A DNA stretch of 64,000 nt, from assembly GCA_945643635.1 (NCBI GenBank), contig CALZFC010000349.1, positions 3,174,501 to 3,238,500 of the forward strand, written 5' to 3'. The DNA comes from Allodiplogaster sudhausi. Lineage: Eukaryota > Nematoda > Chromadorea > Rhabditida > Diplogasteridae. The position numbers were made by a program, and so were the translations under genes. A model generated the notes under the pieces. That model ran no database searches. It was not told the DNA's origin and worked only from the letters and a program-made list of their open reading frames with translations. Positions 11,401 through 24,115 of this stretch are shown in pieces; the first letter of the stretch is position 1; the number at the start of each line of letters is the position of its first letter.

Positions 11401-14400
11401 CATCGGGTCCTGTGAAAAAAAACGGAAATTTATTTTCCTTTTTCTTCCTTTTTTCTCGCCTGAAAATATTTGTATACTTCCTTTTTCTCGCCTGTAGATA
11501 TATTGAACTAGTGAAATATAGATGGCATTTTAGACTGGAAATGTATAAGATGAGGATGAAATGTTTACTAAAAGAACATACAAGATTGTACGTGATGGCG
11601 TGTGCGGGGTCGACGCATTCGGCAAAGCACATATTTCCGGTGGCGACCATCTTTAGCTTGTTGGGATTGAGCGGCATGCCGCCAGTGCCGGTAACGCCGG
11701 CTTTTGAGCAGGACTCGCATGCGGCAGCTGCATTCGTCGCGCACGTTGCCTGGCAAAAGAAGAGATAATTATTAGGGTATGTTATGCAGTGAAAATACAC
11801 AGCTTTTCCTACGTTCATATTGTCTTTTTTTTCTTTTTTGCCATTTTCCTTTATATACATATAAATAATTTCTTATACATGATCCATGCCGTTATACCGA
11901 CCATTACGTTTATTCCAACATCCGCGAACCTGATTAATCGTCTCCATCTTCTCGAGATTCCTCCACCCTACGCCACGTTCGCAGAAGACGTAGTTCGTAT
12001 CCGCGCGAACGGGAGGCGAGCCCGAATTCTGTGGAATATGCGATATGGGAAGGTATACGGCGTTGAAAATATACTAAATAAACGCTGATATAGTCTATTC
12101 GATGTCGTCTATACGAATGAAGACGTGCATATCTTCATATCCGAAAAATGTGCAAAGTGTTAGTGCGAACCGATGTGAAGAGTATTCCGTTCTTGCAGAC
12201 GGCATTGAAGCCGTTGAAGTACTCTTCGTACTGGTAGGCGAGTTCGCCGAAGTTGGGGCTCATGGTGGCGGGTAGCAGGCTCGGGTCGATTTGCGTGAGT
12301 GGAGGGCAGTCGGCGGCGGCAGGCGTCGGCGTCGAAGGCAGCGTGGCGGCTATAATATGGATTTTTTAAAATAACTTTTACATATTTAATTATTATTTGA
12401 AATTCCCGCCATGTTCCTGCTCAAATTTTTTTTACTATTTCGTGGTTGAAAAGTGATAGAAAATAGGGGGTGCTGACGATCGACGGCGCAATAAATGCTC
12501 TGGCGCCTGGCAGCAGCTGGCGACCATGTGCCCGACGAGCACGTCAGTGGGCCCGGGATTTCCTTGAGGAAGTCTGGCGCAGTTTCATCCTGGAAGTATG
12601 GTTGTTTCGACGATGAATTAGTATATACCAAGTTTGTTACTTTTCATTTGTCTTTAATATTTAGATAATTAGTACATACTAATTATAGGAAGTAATATGA
12701 TCTAAGGAAAAATAGTAACCTAACCAGTTAGTAAATATGCTCGCTCTTCCACATTAGTATCTTCCTTGTAGGGAATATACTAATGTGGAAGAGCGAGCAT
12801 ATTTAGTAACTTTTACCTATTCTGATTCTTTGTTATTATTTTATGTGGACTAACATAGTCCAAGAACTTGTCTCCGCTCTTGCAGCGAATCTCGCACGTC
12901 GTGATGATGGGCTGATAGCAGAAGGAGCGCTCGGGACAATATTGGTAGAAAGTAGCTTCGAGTGTCTCCGGAACGACAGGACACATGCAGGTTCCGGCTA
13001 AAATTACCAACTGTGTTTTAGCAATCAAAACGGCAAGATTGCATGTGATTTTCAACTAGAGAGACGCCGACTACAATGGTCAGGAAATTGAAATAGATCA
13101 CTGCTGGGATTCTCGCTCCTTTAGATAGGAAAATTGAAATAGATTACGGTTTCGTTTAGTGCTCAGACGGCCGAGTTTCGTGCTCAGTTAACAAGGATTC
13201 GTATCCTGATTGTAAGCTGTAAAAAAACGATTACCTGGTCCGCACTGCAAGTTCGTCGGCGCTTTAACGGCGCCCGCTCCCTTGACTGGCACGGCCAAGT
13301 TCGGCAGACAACGCACCGACTTCGTCTGGCCTCTAATTTCGTCCTGAAACAACAGTTATTTGTTTATTTTTATTCATTCATCCGTCATACACAGTGATGC
13401 GACAACTATTTATAGTGGGCAGAGATAAAGAGCATTGAAATTGACATTTGTTTCCGAGAAAAGTGGAGTAAATTTGCATTGCATGATGGATGAGTGCAGG
13501 CAAGATGTACCCAACTGAAGGATAAACAAACGTATCAAAATGTACTGCCCAAATATTGTTAACGTCTTATTTCTGTCTCTTGGCGCTTTATTTGTTGATG
13601 GAATGAACAGCTGACACTGGCGACTGTGTACGAGACGACGTAGTTGGGATCGACGCACTCGGCGAAGCAGAGATTGCCCGACGCGACCATCTTGAGCTTG
13701 TTGCTATCGATTGGCTTCATGTTGATCCCGGTCATTTGGCAAGACGCACAGACGACCGCTGCGTTTGTGGCGCAGGTTGCCTGGAAATTGATTTTTGAAT
13801 TTCCCGCTCAAAATCCAGCCGCTAGTCCCTTTTCTTCTTCCTTTCTCTTTTCCTCGCTCGTCTTGATTAAAACAGGAGCCCCTCTCAGTGCCATTTGAAG
13901 GCAGCGCGCTCGTCTCACTTTCCTCTTCGTTTAGGCCAATTTCAAGCGAGCTAATAGAAAGCGAAAGCAAATTGACACATCACAAGAGGTGTCCTCGCTA
14001 AATCGGTCGAACCGTGTTACGGAACGTTTCCGTCCACAAAGTGCTCAGTTGCTCAAACCTGCGTCACTTTTTCCCTGTTTGCATCGAGATTCAGCCAGCC
14101 CATTCCGGCTTCGCAGAAAACGTAGTCTCTAACTGCAGGCTTGGGCGGGCCGCCATTGTTCTGCAGATGACTTTGATTACTTTCTTTAGTCTTATCTAGT
14201 ATCTGCGCGAGAAGAACAGACTACAAGGAGCTATAATTTATGTTATGATTAAAAATTTTCGTTGTAGACAATACAAAATTCGCGCAAATACCGCGAATTC
14301 AAATATTCCACTTTTCATCTAATTCGAATATTCCAAAGAAATTGCTACTGACCGATGTAAAGATAACTCCGTTCTCGCACACTGCGTTGTAGCCCTTGAA

Positions 14401-16946
14401 GGCGTCTTCGTACTTGTATCGGATAGCGCCAAAGTTGGCGCCTGAGTCTGCGGGAAGCGTTGACGCCGGCAGCTCTTGGAGCGGCGGGCAATCCATGCTA
14501 GCCGACGACGCTGGCGACGGCGTCGTAGGGAGCCCGGCAACTGAAAATATGTATTATATATGCTGTATATACAATTATATACATTAACTAGTAGATTTTA
14601 AAAGATATTGTAATTTGACGAAATAAACGGAAGCGTACCCGGCGTCGCACACATGAGCGCCAGACGAGAAGAAGCTGGCGTCCACATCTGATTCGCCTGG
14701 CATACCAAAGGCTCCAAAGTTGTGTCGAAGCCGGTGGCCGTGTCAGCCTCATCCTTCAAAATGGCAGCAATAAATATGAGTGTGCAGCCTTTTGGAGAAT
14801 AAGGTCTGCGTGGAACTACATATATCTTTTTTCTACTATTTTTACTTCTCAAATTTTAAGTTTAAGTTTTCTACTATTAAAAAAATTGAAGAAAACTAAA
14901 AAAATTTAGTTTTCTACTATTTTTTGTTAGTGGGGGGGGGGGGGGTTGGGGTGGTAAAAAAAAAAAGTTCCTCTTATTAACTAACATAATCGATGAGTGT
15001 ATCGGAGCCGTCGCATTTCATCGAACAGGGATTTCGCACGGGCTGGTAGCAGAATTGATCCTTGGGGCAATAGGTGAAGAATGTCGGCTCCGGCGTATCG
15101 ACCACCGTAGGACACGCGCACTTTGCTGCAAGGAAAAATGAGGGAATCTATTTGAATTATTCTTTCACTTTTCTTCGTTTCAATGGGTAATGATAAACTA
15201 TGTTTTAAACATTCTGGATCACGTGCGGATTTTTTTTCATTGTTGATATTAGTTTATATGTTTTAACGAAAATGCACTTGTTGGCGTTCAATGGCAAGCT
15301 CGTTAAAATTTTGTGATTTACTAGAAATGGATAGTTGAAAGCTGTCGAAGAGAAGATCCTTTTCCTCGAAAGCACATAATAAATATTATGTGCTTTCAAG
15401 GAAAAGGATCTTCTCTTCGACAGCTTTCAACTAAGCTGATAACGGGACAATCGTCTAGATATGTAGCCATTTTCGAAACATTCTTTTTAGTGTATTGTTC
15501 TTGCAGCTACGACTTCTCAATCGCCTCCGATGAAGTTATTTGAAACATAAAATTATAAATATACGAAATGTAAACATAAAAAAGTCGTTTAAGCGATAAA
15601 AGCGTTGTTTAAATTGGACGCAGCTGTTGGTTAATCGGGTGGTTCACAGCTCGCATATTTGTTTCTTTCATCAAGAAAAGAGATGAGATAATTTCTCTTC
15701 TCGCTCGCTCTGCTAACCGAGCCGGTTGCCTCTCTCTCGATCTCTCGTATCGTTCAATTCTGTGCGACGGGATAAGGGCACTCGAACTATGAAATGTATG
15801 GCAAATATTTTTAAGGCAAACAATGCCACAATTCTCTTTGCTTCCAATTTGTATGTATGTACATACAAATAATGCGATTTCAACCATAAACATTAGATTC
15901 TTTCAGTATAGGCGGAACTTTGAATAGAATTTTGTAGCGAATTTTGAATATTATACTGTTTGCTATTCATGGGAATAGGAGATATTGTCAAATTAGCGTT
16001 TATACAATGTACTCTATCGTCAGGAATGTGAAATATTCTAAATTTCTGGACAAACTTTTGACCTATTCTGAAAATAGCCAATTTTGTTTACCATCATTGC
16101 AACACCATTCACCACAAATGACTTAAGCTAGATCACTTCTATGTTTCCCGAAATCTGTTTGCTGCCGCAGAGAAAAGGTGAAGAAGAGACGGTTTTTTTT
16201 GTATTTGCCAAGCTAATGGTTGGAGGGGGCTAGCGTATCAATGATAGCATGAAATTAATGGAGATCGGAGATCGGCCTAGACAAAAAAAGGCTTTTGTCA
16301 TTGGGCTGCGCCGGTGAGCATCGTTTTTTTGGCCCCTCTAGCGAACTGCCTTTGGCATTAAATCTTCTTCCGTTTTTTTCTCTCGATCTTACACTCGCTT
16401 TTTCGCTGTCCCTGACAAGGGGAGAATAGGCTCTATACACTTTGCTTCACCTTTTGGCCGCACTGGATAAACGGCGTGATGCGAGATGAAGAAGGGATCG
16501 AAATGCTTAAATTATCATCAGGAATTGCAAACAATTGGAAATTCTAAATTCTAAGGCAAACTATTCGCCTATTCTGAAAAATAAAAACCAATTAGTTTTT
16601 GTTGATATCGTCCTAGATGAACAACATCTATCATAAAATCAGAGCTACTCCGGTAACTTCGAACAAGTTCATGACATCTAACCATAAGTGCTAACCATGA
16701 TGGTAACACTTTGAGTCACCAAATGATCTGTGTTTCTTCATTTCCCGAAATGTTTCAACTGATCAATGCGTTGAATAATAAGTCGAAGTCTTGTTTTGAA
16801 AAAAATATATATCTATATAAAAAGCAAACGAAATATAATGGATTTAAATTAAACCAACTTTCGGGGCTTGAAGGCGTCATAGCCATACAGGCTTCTGTGA
16901 GTGGCGATACAATGAGGAGCAGCGCGATTGCAACGCATAGCAACAT
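8418..16946 (-). CDS. Modular cysteine-rich secreted protein, long gene copy 1 (three modules)
   Basis: Nineteen exons give an open model of 2,502 nt, about 833 aa. Exon 1 (16946-16859) is a signal peptide beginning MLLCVAIALLLIV. It is followed by three E-F-A-B-C-D modules (15125-13235, 12997-11298, 11102-8418) whose exons are listed in the module entries. All exon phases match between modules and the total is divisible by three, which supports the non-consensus donors used (GTTAG, GTCAG, GTTCG). The last C and D exons differ from internal ones: C ends ISYTA, and D stops after TTMTCA. Each module has about 18 cysteines, no transmembrane segment was seen after the signal peptide, and the protein is probably secreted. 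Function is unknown. MITE, SINE-like and hairpin insertions lie in its introns. Confidence 0.8.
8793..9067. mobile_element. Foldback MITE, ends ACAGTACCGCCC, in the last intron of long gene copy 1
   Basis: Almost the whole 275 bp is one inverted repeat (ACAGTACCGCCCAGCATCC ... to ... GGGCGGTACTGT) with an AT-rich centre near 8,930. It lies between exon C (low end 9,118) and exon D (high end 8,522). Its ends resemble those of the elements at 52,301 and 56,079. No transposase. The target duplication is unclear because the flanks are themselves palindromic. Confidence 0.75.
10580..10821 (+). mobile_element. SINE-like element with TAAA tail (intron of copy 1)
   Basis: About 240 bp, CT-rich at the start, containing 'ctcaagtgctgtaggggcc' and 'gggaagtcgctcccc', ending in repeated TAAA. 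A close copy lies at 31,732-31,967 in a different intron (A-F) of long gene copy 2; this copy is in the E-F intron of module 3. Different intron positions mean independent insertion, not gene duplication. I see no clear tRNA-type promoter boxes, so a truncated LINE 3' end is equally possible. Confidence 0.55.
11298..12997 (-). repeat. Coding module 2 of long gene copy 1
   Basis: Exons: E 12997-12855, F 12589-12478, A 12349-12171, B 12028-11930, C 11749-11582, D 11409-11298. E begins AGTCMCPVVPETLE; A contains LAYQYEEYFNGFNAVC; C is slightly long (56 codons, with GVTGTGGMPLN); D ends LQCGPG in phase 1. Confidence 0.82.
12726..12811. repeat. Near-perfect hairpin in the E-F intron of module 2
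   Basis: Stem of about 34 bp (core: atgctcgctcttccacatta with its complement) and a 16-base loop at 12,761-12,776. It lies wholly inside the intron 12,854-12,590. It may be a tiny MITE or a structured RNA; no family recognised. Confidence 0.7.
13235..15125 (-). repeat. Coding module 1 of long gene copy 1
   Basis: Exons: E 15125-14986, F 14753-14639, A 14540-14353, B 14160-14059, C 13780-13625, D 13343-13235. First modules form a subclass: E starts CACP (no Gly before the first Cys), F ends CATPG, A has IRYKYEDAFKGYNA, and B is longer (34 codons, NNGGPPKPAV). Confidence 0.82.
15126..16858 (-). other. Intron 1 of long gene copy 1, repeat-filled
   Basis: 1.73 kb between the signal-peptide exon and the first E exon. 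It holds a long hairpin (15,333-15,432), the AERAR block (15,620-15,770), AATTTAGAATATTCC-type pairs, and a piece of the CACGGAGAGAA repeat family (16,270-16,480). No extra exon was seen. Confidence 0.5.
15333..15432. repeat. Long near-perfect hairpin in intron 1
   Basis: Arms 15,333-15,380 and 15,385-15,432 pair over about 48 bp with one or two mismatches and a very short loop. Such a stem in a transcribed intron would give nearly perfect double-stranded RNA. Confidence 0.75.
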
Positions 16947-16992
16947 CCTTGATTACTGCTATCCAGTGACTTACCGACCGGCTCGGTCGTGA

Positions 16993-16998
16993 TTATAA
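16993..16998 (-). promoter_or_regulatory. TATA-like motif upstream of long gene copy 1
   Basis: TTATAA on the minus strand, 47 bp upstream of the ATG at 16,946, within CCCCTTATAATCACGACC. Position and flank match the other two long genes. Confidence 0.45.
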
Positions 16999-18420
16999 GG
17001 GGCAATGGTGAGAGGAAGCACTGCGCAGGAACCCAAGGCGAGTTTCACACCTCAACTCCTCCTCCCGCCCTCTCTCCACCTCAAGGCAAACTTGCAAGCC
17101 ATGGATATTGGGCCAGGTAGAAACAAGCAGCGCTGAGGTAAGAGAGGAGAAGTGAAAGCTCTTGCGCGGTTGACGATCTTATAATTGGAGAACGCATGAT
17201 AGCATGATAATAGAGGAGATTAGAGACCGGCCTTGACGAAAGAAGCAGAGCTGGTGAGCCATTTTGGCCCCCCGCCCGGGGCGAACTTCCTTGGGCAATA
17301 TATTCCATGTGTTTCGATCTTGTGCCCACGTTTTCCTTGTCTCCGACACGGAGAGAAAGGCTCTTTGTACTCTTCTTCACCTTTCGGTACACTGGATTAA
17401 ATGCCTGAGGTAATGGATGATTTTAGCGATAACATGAGCGGATTTAATGGAGAAAGAGAGAAGACTTTCATGATAAGTCAGTTTCGTTTATAATTTGTCT
17501 TATTATTACATTATTTTTGCCTAGTTTTGTTGTATCTCTTCAAATATAAGTATGTATATATCAATAAGAATCACATGTCACACATACTGTTTTGCCAAAA
17601 CCGTTTCCCATTTCCGTAGAGACTTCATCGCGAGGGTTGAAAATATCCGACGAAAAAAAATTACTTATTAGTTTACCTTCATGTGTTATCCAGTGCCCTA
17701 AAAGATCGATTGAAGGTGGTCCAGCATTATGAAAATTAGTATTTACCCAGATATTTGTATTTCTTTTTTGAATATGTTAGAAAACCTCTCTGTCGATGCA
17801 CACCCGTTGCGTAATCAAAGCCAAGTAAGGAGTGCCATAGGGTGGGAAGAAGAGGCGCTCTCTGACCTCAGTAACACACCATTTTCTCCAAGAAACGTCA
17901 GGGAAAAGAGAGACAATGAGAGAGTTTTAGAGAGGTTAGATTCACTAGCGTTTCAAATTTGAAATTTTGTACCGATCGTTACATAAACGCTCGCCCAGCT
18001 TGGTAGTTTTGCATTATTGTTTGAAACTTAATTTTATTAGAAACGGTTTTTTTCTTTCGTCGGATACTTCCTTTAAGAGAAGCTGGTATGTCACCATTGC
18101 AGATAAAGCGGAGAGGGAATGGGAACTACTCAAGGACAATGGCAAGAACTGACAAACTCGCAAGCACTCCAACCGTAATCGAGCACCTCGTGAGAAAAGG
18201 TTAGCTAACTTTAACCTTTCCAGCTGTATCCCCCCCCCCCGCCCCGCTTTCTCTCGCCCGCTTTCCATTCCTTGATTGCAATCAAGTTTGACCTATCTCT
18301 CGAATAGTCCCGTCTTATCCAGCTCTGCTTGCTGGTGTGATTACGTCAATTGAACTACATTTAATCCCGACTAAACATCTCATAATCTCGCCATTCCGGA
18401 CAATTCGCCCTCCCGAGGAC
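16999..18420. repeat. Duplicated upstream flank of long gene copy 1
   Basis: Counterpart of 1,780-2,925 and 36,070-37,240. It includes a CACGGAGAGAA-family copy at 17,230-17,420 and CT-rich blocks. No supported gene. Confidence 0.45.
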
Positions 18421-18680
18421 ATGAAAATATTTGGACCTTCCGAAGCGTCCAGATTCCTTCACTTAGTGATTCAAAAAGAGGGAGAGAGAGACGGAGCGAA
18501 TGGCTAAGTGAGAGAGGCGGAAAGTGACCGTGAGAGACGGAGAGATATTGGGAGGGAGAGAGAGCGTGGAAAACAGGGAAAGAGGGGAGAGCGAGAGGAG
18601 GAGAGTAAGAGAAAGAGAGAGAGAGAGAGAGCGAGAGAGGAATAGTGAGAGAAAGAGAGAGAAATAAACGAAATGCTGCA
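18420..18680. repeat. GAGA-rich stretch beside the relic short gene
   Basis: Purine-rich, mostly GAGA runs. The short gene at 44.5-44.9 kb has a shorter equivalent at 44,720-44,800 in its C-D intron. Serine/leucine-rich frames here are translations of this simple sequence, not a gene. Confidence 0.6.
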
Positions 18681-18685
18681 CCGAC

Positions 18686-20785
18686 CACAGTGTGTGTACA
18701 TATATGAGTGATATTATGCGCTTCTTTCGTGCACTTTTCGTAGCACGCGTCTTTCCAAATTACGAACCGGAGTTTTTCTGCGTTGAAATTGGTCGCCCCT
18801 TGCATACCACACATCCACTCACGACGGTAAGTCACGCACGTCTCCTCAACGCTTGAATTATCAATTACATTGTAAAACTACTGCTTGCTACTGTTTTTTT
18901 ATACAAACCACAGAGGTCGGACACCCTCGAGTGCTGTCGTCCGCAGGTTGCCGTTCAATATCGTCGGAAAGGCGCCGCACGTCTCACAGCGCATCTCAAG
19001 CGAAATAATCATAGGCAACAGTAGCCCCCCCCCTCCCCGCTAAATGGTCGTGTGCCAAATATGTATGTATCTATGATCGAATAGTCAAAACTAACCTAAG
19101 TCGTTTGTGAAAAAACTGGAAGTAATAGCTTGCGGTTTATCCATACATCCGAATAGCATTTCGTCAACAAAGATACTTCTATTTCTTAATGAATTCTCTT
19201 TGTTTTTCAAATAACGGTTTATTTTCGTCTTACTCACGTGGTAAGAGACAAAAACGCTATGGCGAGCAAAGGTGTATGTGTCGCTGCGTCTACACACAAA
19301 GCATCATTTTTTGGACCCTCGTGCGAACCGCTTTGGGTTATGCACTTTTTTTCTCTCGATATTACTATTTGGTGTCGCTGACACGGAGAGAAAGGCTCTG
19401 TGTCCTATGCTTCACCTCTTGGCCACACAGGAGGAACCGCCTGAAGCAATGAAGCACATATGTAAGGATCGAAAGGCGAAAGTTTCCCCGGGACTGACTT
19501 TCATGATAAGTTGGTTTTAATGTGTTTTATTTGTCTATTTCTTGAAGAATATTCTGTAGACTCTCGACGAATCTAGCCATTACCTAAATGTGAATACTTT
19601 TTAGTATAAATGATAGTCACAAAACCTTCACATACTCATGTTGACGCTTGAATAATTGCTCTTTCCCTTTCCGTAGAGATTTTCTCGCAATGATTAAGAG
19701 ATTTTATCAAACAAAAGGGAAAGTGAATTGGAACAACTCAAGGACAAATTATTAGCACCCGCAAAATCGCTGCCTTCCAACCTAAGCCGTAAACCTCGTG
19801 ATCCGCGACAGTGGTTAGCTCACTTTCACTTTTCATTCTTTAACTCTCTCGCCTCTTCTCTCGCTCACTTTCGGTTCCATGATTTCAAGGTTGGCTGTTC
19901 GCTCAAATAGTTACCCCCTCGCGGCTTATCCAGCTGTGTGTTGGTGTGATTACGTCAATTGAACTGCATTTAATCCTAACTAAAATTCCCTTTAACAAAT
20001 AATAGTATAGCAAGCTGTATACGAATACTAATGAAAGTTTTTAGTGTCCAGATTCTTGTTCTCACTCACTGTCACTCTCGATCACTCTCTCACACCCTCT
20101 CCAACAAGAATTATGTACAAATTTTCTCTCTTTCTTATAATCGCTACTAATAAGAATTACAAATATCCTATAATAAAGAACAGGAAAAATTTCCAACTGT
20201 ACTGTAGCGATATATGAAGAAAGCAGTGGGCGTGTTTCTATGCTGTGTCCGTGGTCCTACGCAATTAATTCCTCACGTCCAATAATGACGCTAACCGTGT
20301 GCAACTACATAATACCACATAATAAATCGATTGAAATTTTTTCAGTTAAATTTAAAGTATAAAAATGCAAAAGATACTGCCGCGTCTTCAACTGATGCAT
20401 CCAGGAGGGTCATCGCTGTACTGCAGACAGCCGTGAATCCTTGGGCCGGCACTGCCATCATGTTCGTCCTCAAGAAATTATGTTGAAAACATTTGATGAT
20501 CATAGAGAAGTAGACGATAATTTTTTTACTGAAGGAAGGTTTTGTTAAACGCACTATTTGTGACAAATATATGCAGTTTCGCTAATTAGCTGAAATACCC
20601 AAATGCGCTAGTAAAAAACGGTAGAATAAAAACAATATTACTAATTCTAAATTTATATACATGCGTTCATTATTTATATCCGTAAGTAGAACGCTATTTG
20701 TTACTGTCGTAGATGTTGCGGATGTTGACGAAGTTGCTATTATCTCTCTCGCCCAACTCTCTCCGTGCACTATCATTGGAAGTAT
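18686..20785 (-). pseudogene. Relic of the short cysteine-rich gene (copy 1)
   Basis: Exon C (18844-18686, 53 codons, phase 0-0) is intact with CVTYRREWMCGMQGA and DACYEKC. Exon B sequence near 20,470-20,374 contains PAQGFTAVC, matching PAQGFAATC at 45,180, but its start is out of frame with the acceptor. Exon A sequence at about 20,785-20,690 (NFVNIRNIYDSNK) hits an in-frame stop. Exon D is missing beyond its first bases. It sits upstream of long gene copy 1 just as the intact short gene sits upstream of copy 2, so this is a decayed duplicate. Confidence 0.6.
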
Positions 20786-23735
20786 ATAGTACTCCTTTCC
20801 ATTCATCCTTCCTTATCCTCACTCCTCGATCAGAACAATGACAGAACCAGCAAGGAGGGCGACAGATTGAAGGACGCCAGACGAGGAGATCCTAGCGTGC
20901 TTGCGCTGATTGTGAGTGGGAACTCAGAAAAGAACTAAAGTAGAACACAGAACCAAACTGTAGAAGGGGTTTATAGAGGGATGAAAGATGTAGTACTCTG
21001 AGGACTTTGTGATGAAGTCACGTGAGAATAGTGCTGATGATATTAATCCTAATTTCCCTGCTATCCCAAGGCACGAATTCAAGTAATATTAATCCAAACA
21101 TCCGAATCGAATTTCGTATGGGCGAGCAAGATTACACGAGTGATCTCGCTGAGTCAACACACAAAGCATCACCTTTTTTTGGCCATTCAAGCGAACCGCT
21201 TTGGGCCATGAACTTATTTTTCTCTGTCGATATTACACCCGCTATTTGGGTGTCGCTGACACGGAGAGAAGGGCCTTTTGCACTATGCTTCACCTTTTGG
21301 CCGCATTCGAGGAACGGCCTGAGGCGAAGATAACATATGCAAGGATAGAAAGGAGATAGTTCCCCCAAGGGAAACTTACATGATAAATTGTATGATATTT
21401 TTGGCTAACTTCTTGTAGACAAGTCTGTCGACTCTCGACGAACCTGTTTCCTAGATCAGTAGATGATTGACCATGAAAAAGGGTTTACAGAAATATGTTA
21501 ACAGACTTTTTAAAATAAATAATACTCGCATAGCCATCACATACTCTTTGTTCAGGCCAAAATCATTAGCCCTCTAATTGTAAGTAGGGATTTTCTCGCG
21601 ATAGCCTACTTTCACTTTTCTGACCTTATCTCTTTCTCTCGCTCACTTTCACTTCCTTGATTGAAATTTCGCTAATCTCTCCAATAGTCCCGCTTATCCA
21701 TTTGCTTGTTGTTGAGATTACGTCACTTGAACTGCGTTTCTTACTAACTAAATCTATCATACAGACAAGGAAAAGAGAAAGTTGTAAACTAAAGCAACTA
21801 AAAGGTAAGTATCCAAATTCTTGCTCTCTCAAAAACCATAAGACTAATATTCGCAATCTGCGAATGACTTTAGATACTTGATGCGCTTTGCAGTTGAACC
21901 CATATTGTAACTAAAATTTCCGGCCATTAGCCATTATTATGCCATTCCCAGCGTTGCGGTACGCGTTGCGTGTCACATTCGCGCTTGATCATCTTAGCAT
22001 TTCATTTTATTTCTCCGTTACCCCTTTCTCTGCATCGGTGCCTTCTTCTATTTGTTCCTCGATTATTTGTTACGCGAAAACTCCTTCTTTTATTTCAGAA
22101 GATCGTGTGTCTCGCGGATCGGGCGGCTTGAACGCCTCTGCCTATTTCTTAACAAATAGTGTCTGATAGAGTAGTATCTCTAATACTATAGTCAAAACGA
22201 AGACTTTTGTAAACAAAAAAACTGGAAGAAATAGCTAACATCCGAATCCCACTCGTCTAAACACATACTATTTTCTTCTTCTAAATCTACGATATCGTCT
22301 TTCAAACAAAGCATTTTTCCCACATACTCATGTGGCAAAAGATAGAAATTCGGGCGGGCAAGGTGATGGCTAATATCGCTTTGTTTCGCATTTTTCCCTC
22401 GGACGAACTGCCTTAGGCATTATACTTTTTTCTCTCAATCTTATGATTTTTCCTTCGTATCCCTAACATAAAGAGAAAGGATGTTTATACTTTGCTTCAC
22501 CTCTTGGCCGCTCTGGATGAACGGGCCTGAGGAGATGATGATAAGATCAGCAAGGATCGAAAGGCGAAAGGTCCCACAGAGACACTTTCATGATAAGTCG
22601 TTTTTGATGTCATTCTTTTGTCTGAGTCTTGGACAATCTTCTGTTGACTCTCAACAAATCTTGCCATTACCTCTTCCCATAGTCTCTGGCTTTATTTCAA
22701 GCAAACGGTTGTTGGGGAAGTGTCTCGAGTGGCGGAAGCTATTGCACATATTCTCTTCATTTTTGGATAGCAATGATCGTTGTTGCTCGTTATCAAAAAT
22801 ATCCATCATCGTTTAAGCAAATTTTTCTACCATCACACGAGCGGAAAGTTCACTATGAGGTGGGATGCAAAAGATATGGTACGATAAGTTTATATTGGTG
22901 TTATGTGGGGCAGCGGAAGTGGCAGACGAGCATTTCAAAACGCGCTGCTTAACCGCTGGGTCAGCGACAACTCTCAAACAATAAGACGCTCTGCCTCTAA
23001 GCTAAGGTGGCGGCGTCGGTGCAATTCAACTCTGGATAACATTCATCTATAACGTTCATCAGAAACATAAACCGAAAAATATTGCAACAGGAGTCAAATC
23101 TGTCACCTTCGCATTACGAGAGTGACACGCCCTTGACAAGCCAATGTGCCATGTGTACTACTTTAGTATTACCCAACATTCTGGGGTCCAGAATGTTGGG
23201 TAATACTAAAGTAGTACACACATCTTTAATATATTAAGATTCTCATTAATTTTGGATCGTAGAACTAAATGTTCGTGTAATGTTCATGTTTTCTGAAATC
23301 AGCATTTTGTATCTCTTCCGAAAACATACAACAAATCTCAAAAAGCATTAATTTTTGCCATGAAACTTTTTGTGAATACGGTTGATGCATAATTTTCAAG
23401 AGGCCTTTCTCTCGATCTTACACCTTCTCTTTCGTGAGAAAGACCCTTTCTACTTTGCTTCACCTCTTGGCCGCTCTGGATGAAAGGGCCTGAGGCGATG
23501 ATCAGATATGCAAGGATAGACAGAAACGCGGGCTGGCAAGGTGAAGGCTAATCTCGCTTTGTCTCACTTTTTGGCCCCTCTAGCGAACTGCCTTGGGCAT
23601 TATTCTTTTTTCTGTCGATCTTACACTTTCTCTTTCGTGAGGGTCTTTCTACTTTGCTTCACCTCTAGGTGGCTCTGGCTGAATGGGCCTGAAGCGATGA
23701 TAAGATTTGCAAGGATCGAAAGCCGAAAGGGTGAT
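19270..23735. repeat. Cluster of a 200-bp dispersed repeat (CACGGAGAGAA family)
   Basis: Copies at about 19,290-19,480, 21,150-21,370, 22,360-22,590, 23,400-23,520 and 23,560-23,735. Common order: 'ggcc..tctagcgaactgcc', then 'tctcgatcttacac', then 'gctgacacggagagaa', then 'gcttcacctcttggccgc', then 'gatcgaaaggcgaaag'. Further copies at 16,270-16,480, 17,230-17,420, 36,330-36,545 and, inverted, 4,060-4,215. No conserved long frame. The rest of 20.8-23.4 kb shows nothing else I can name. Confidence 0.6.
23152..23220. repeat. Perfect 33-bp hairpin
   Basis: Arms 23,152-23,184 and 23,188-23,220 are exact reverse complements with a 3-base loop. Intergenic. No gene association seen. Confidence 0.8.
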
Positions 23736-23895
23736 GGGATGAGAGAAAGAGTGAGAGTAGCATGACAGTAAGTAAATGGATGGAACGTATGATAGAGCAA
23801 ACATGAGAAGTGGCGAATGCTATTAAGTGCGATGATGTGTGCGATGATGTTGAGCACGACTATGGCCTGGCAGAGTACGAGCTCCATCGCTGGCA

Positions 23896-24030
23896 TCAGT
23901 TGGGTCTGACCAAGACAGCTACAATAGAATATTACAATAGGGAAAATTCCATCCGGGAGAGTAGAATATTCCAACAGCGATAATAGAATATTCCAAAAGG
24001 TAGAATAGAATATTCCAACAGGGAGAACAC
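23896..24030. repeat. Second GAATATTCC array and hydrophobic ORF remnant
   Basis: Units with 'agaatattcca' at 23,920-24,025 repeat the arrangement at 7,260-7,605. The adjoining minus-strand frame from 23,896 reads MPAMELVLCQAIVVLN and then loses similarity to the 7,394 copy. Confidence 0.5.
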
Positions 24031-24115
24031 CAAGATAATGAATATGCATTATATTTTTCTTTAAAACAACTTACCACAAACAGAGAGCGAGGCAACGAAG
24101 CCTGTCTCTACATAT

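Noticed and set aside
22920..22990. tRNA-like CAGCGGTTAAGC segment on the minus strand
   Set aside because: It resembles an A box only; no B box or acceptor stem could be placed, so it is not called as a tRNA.
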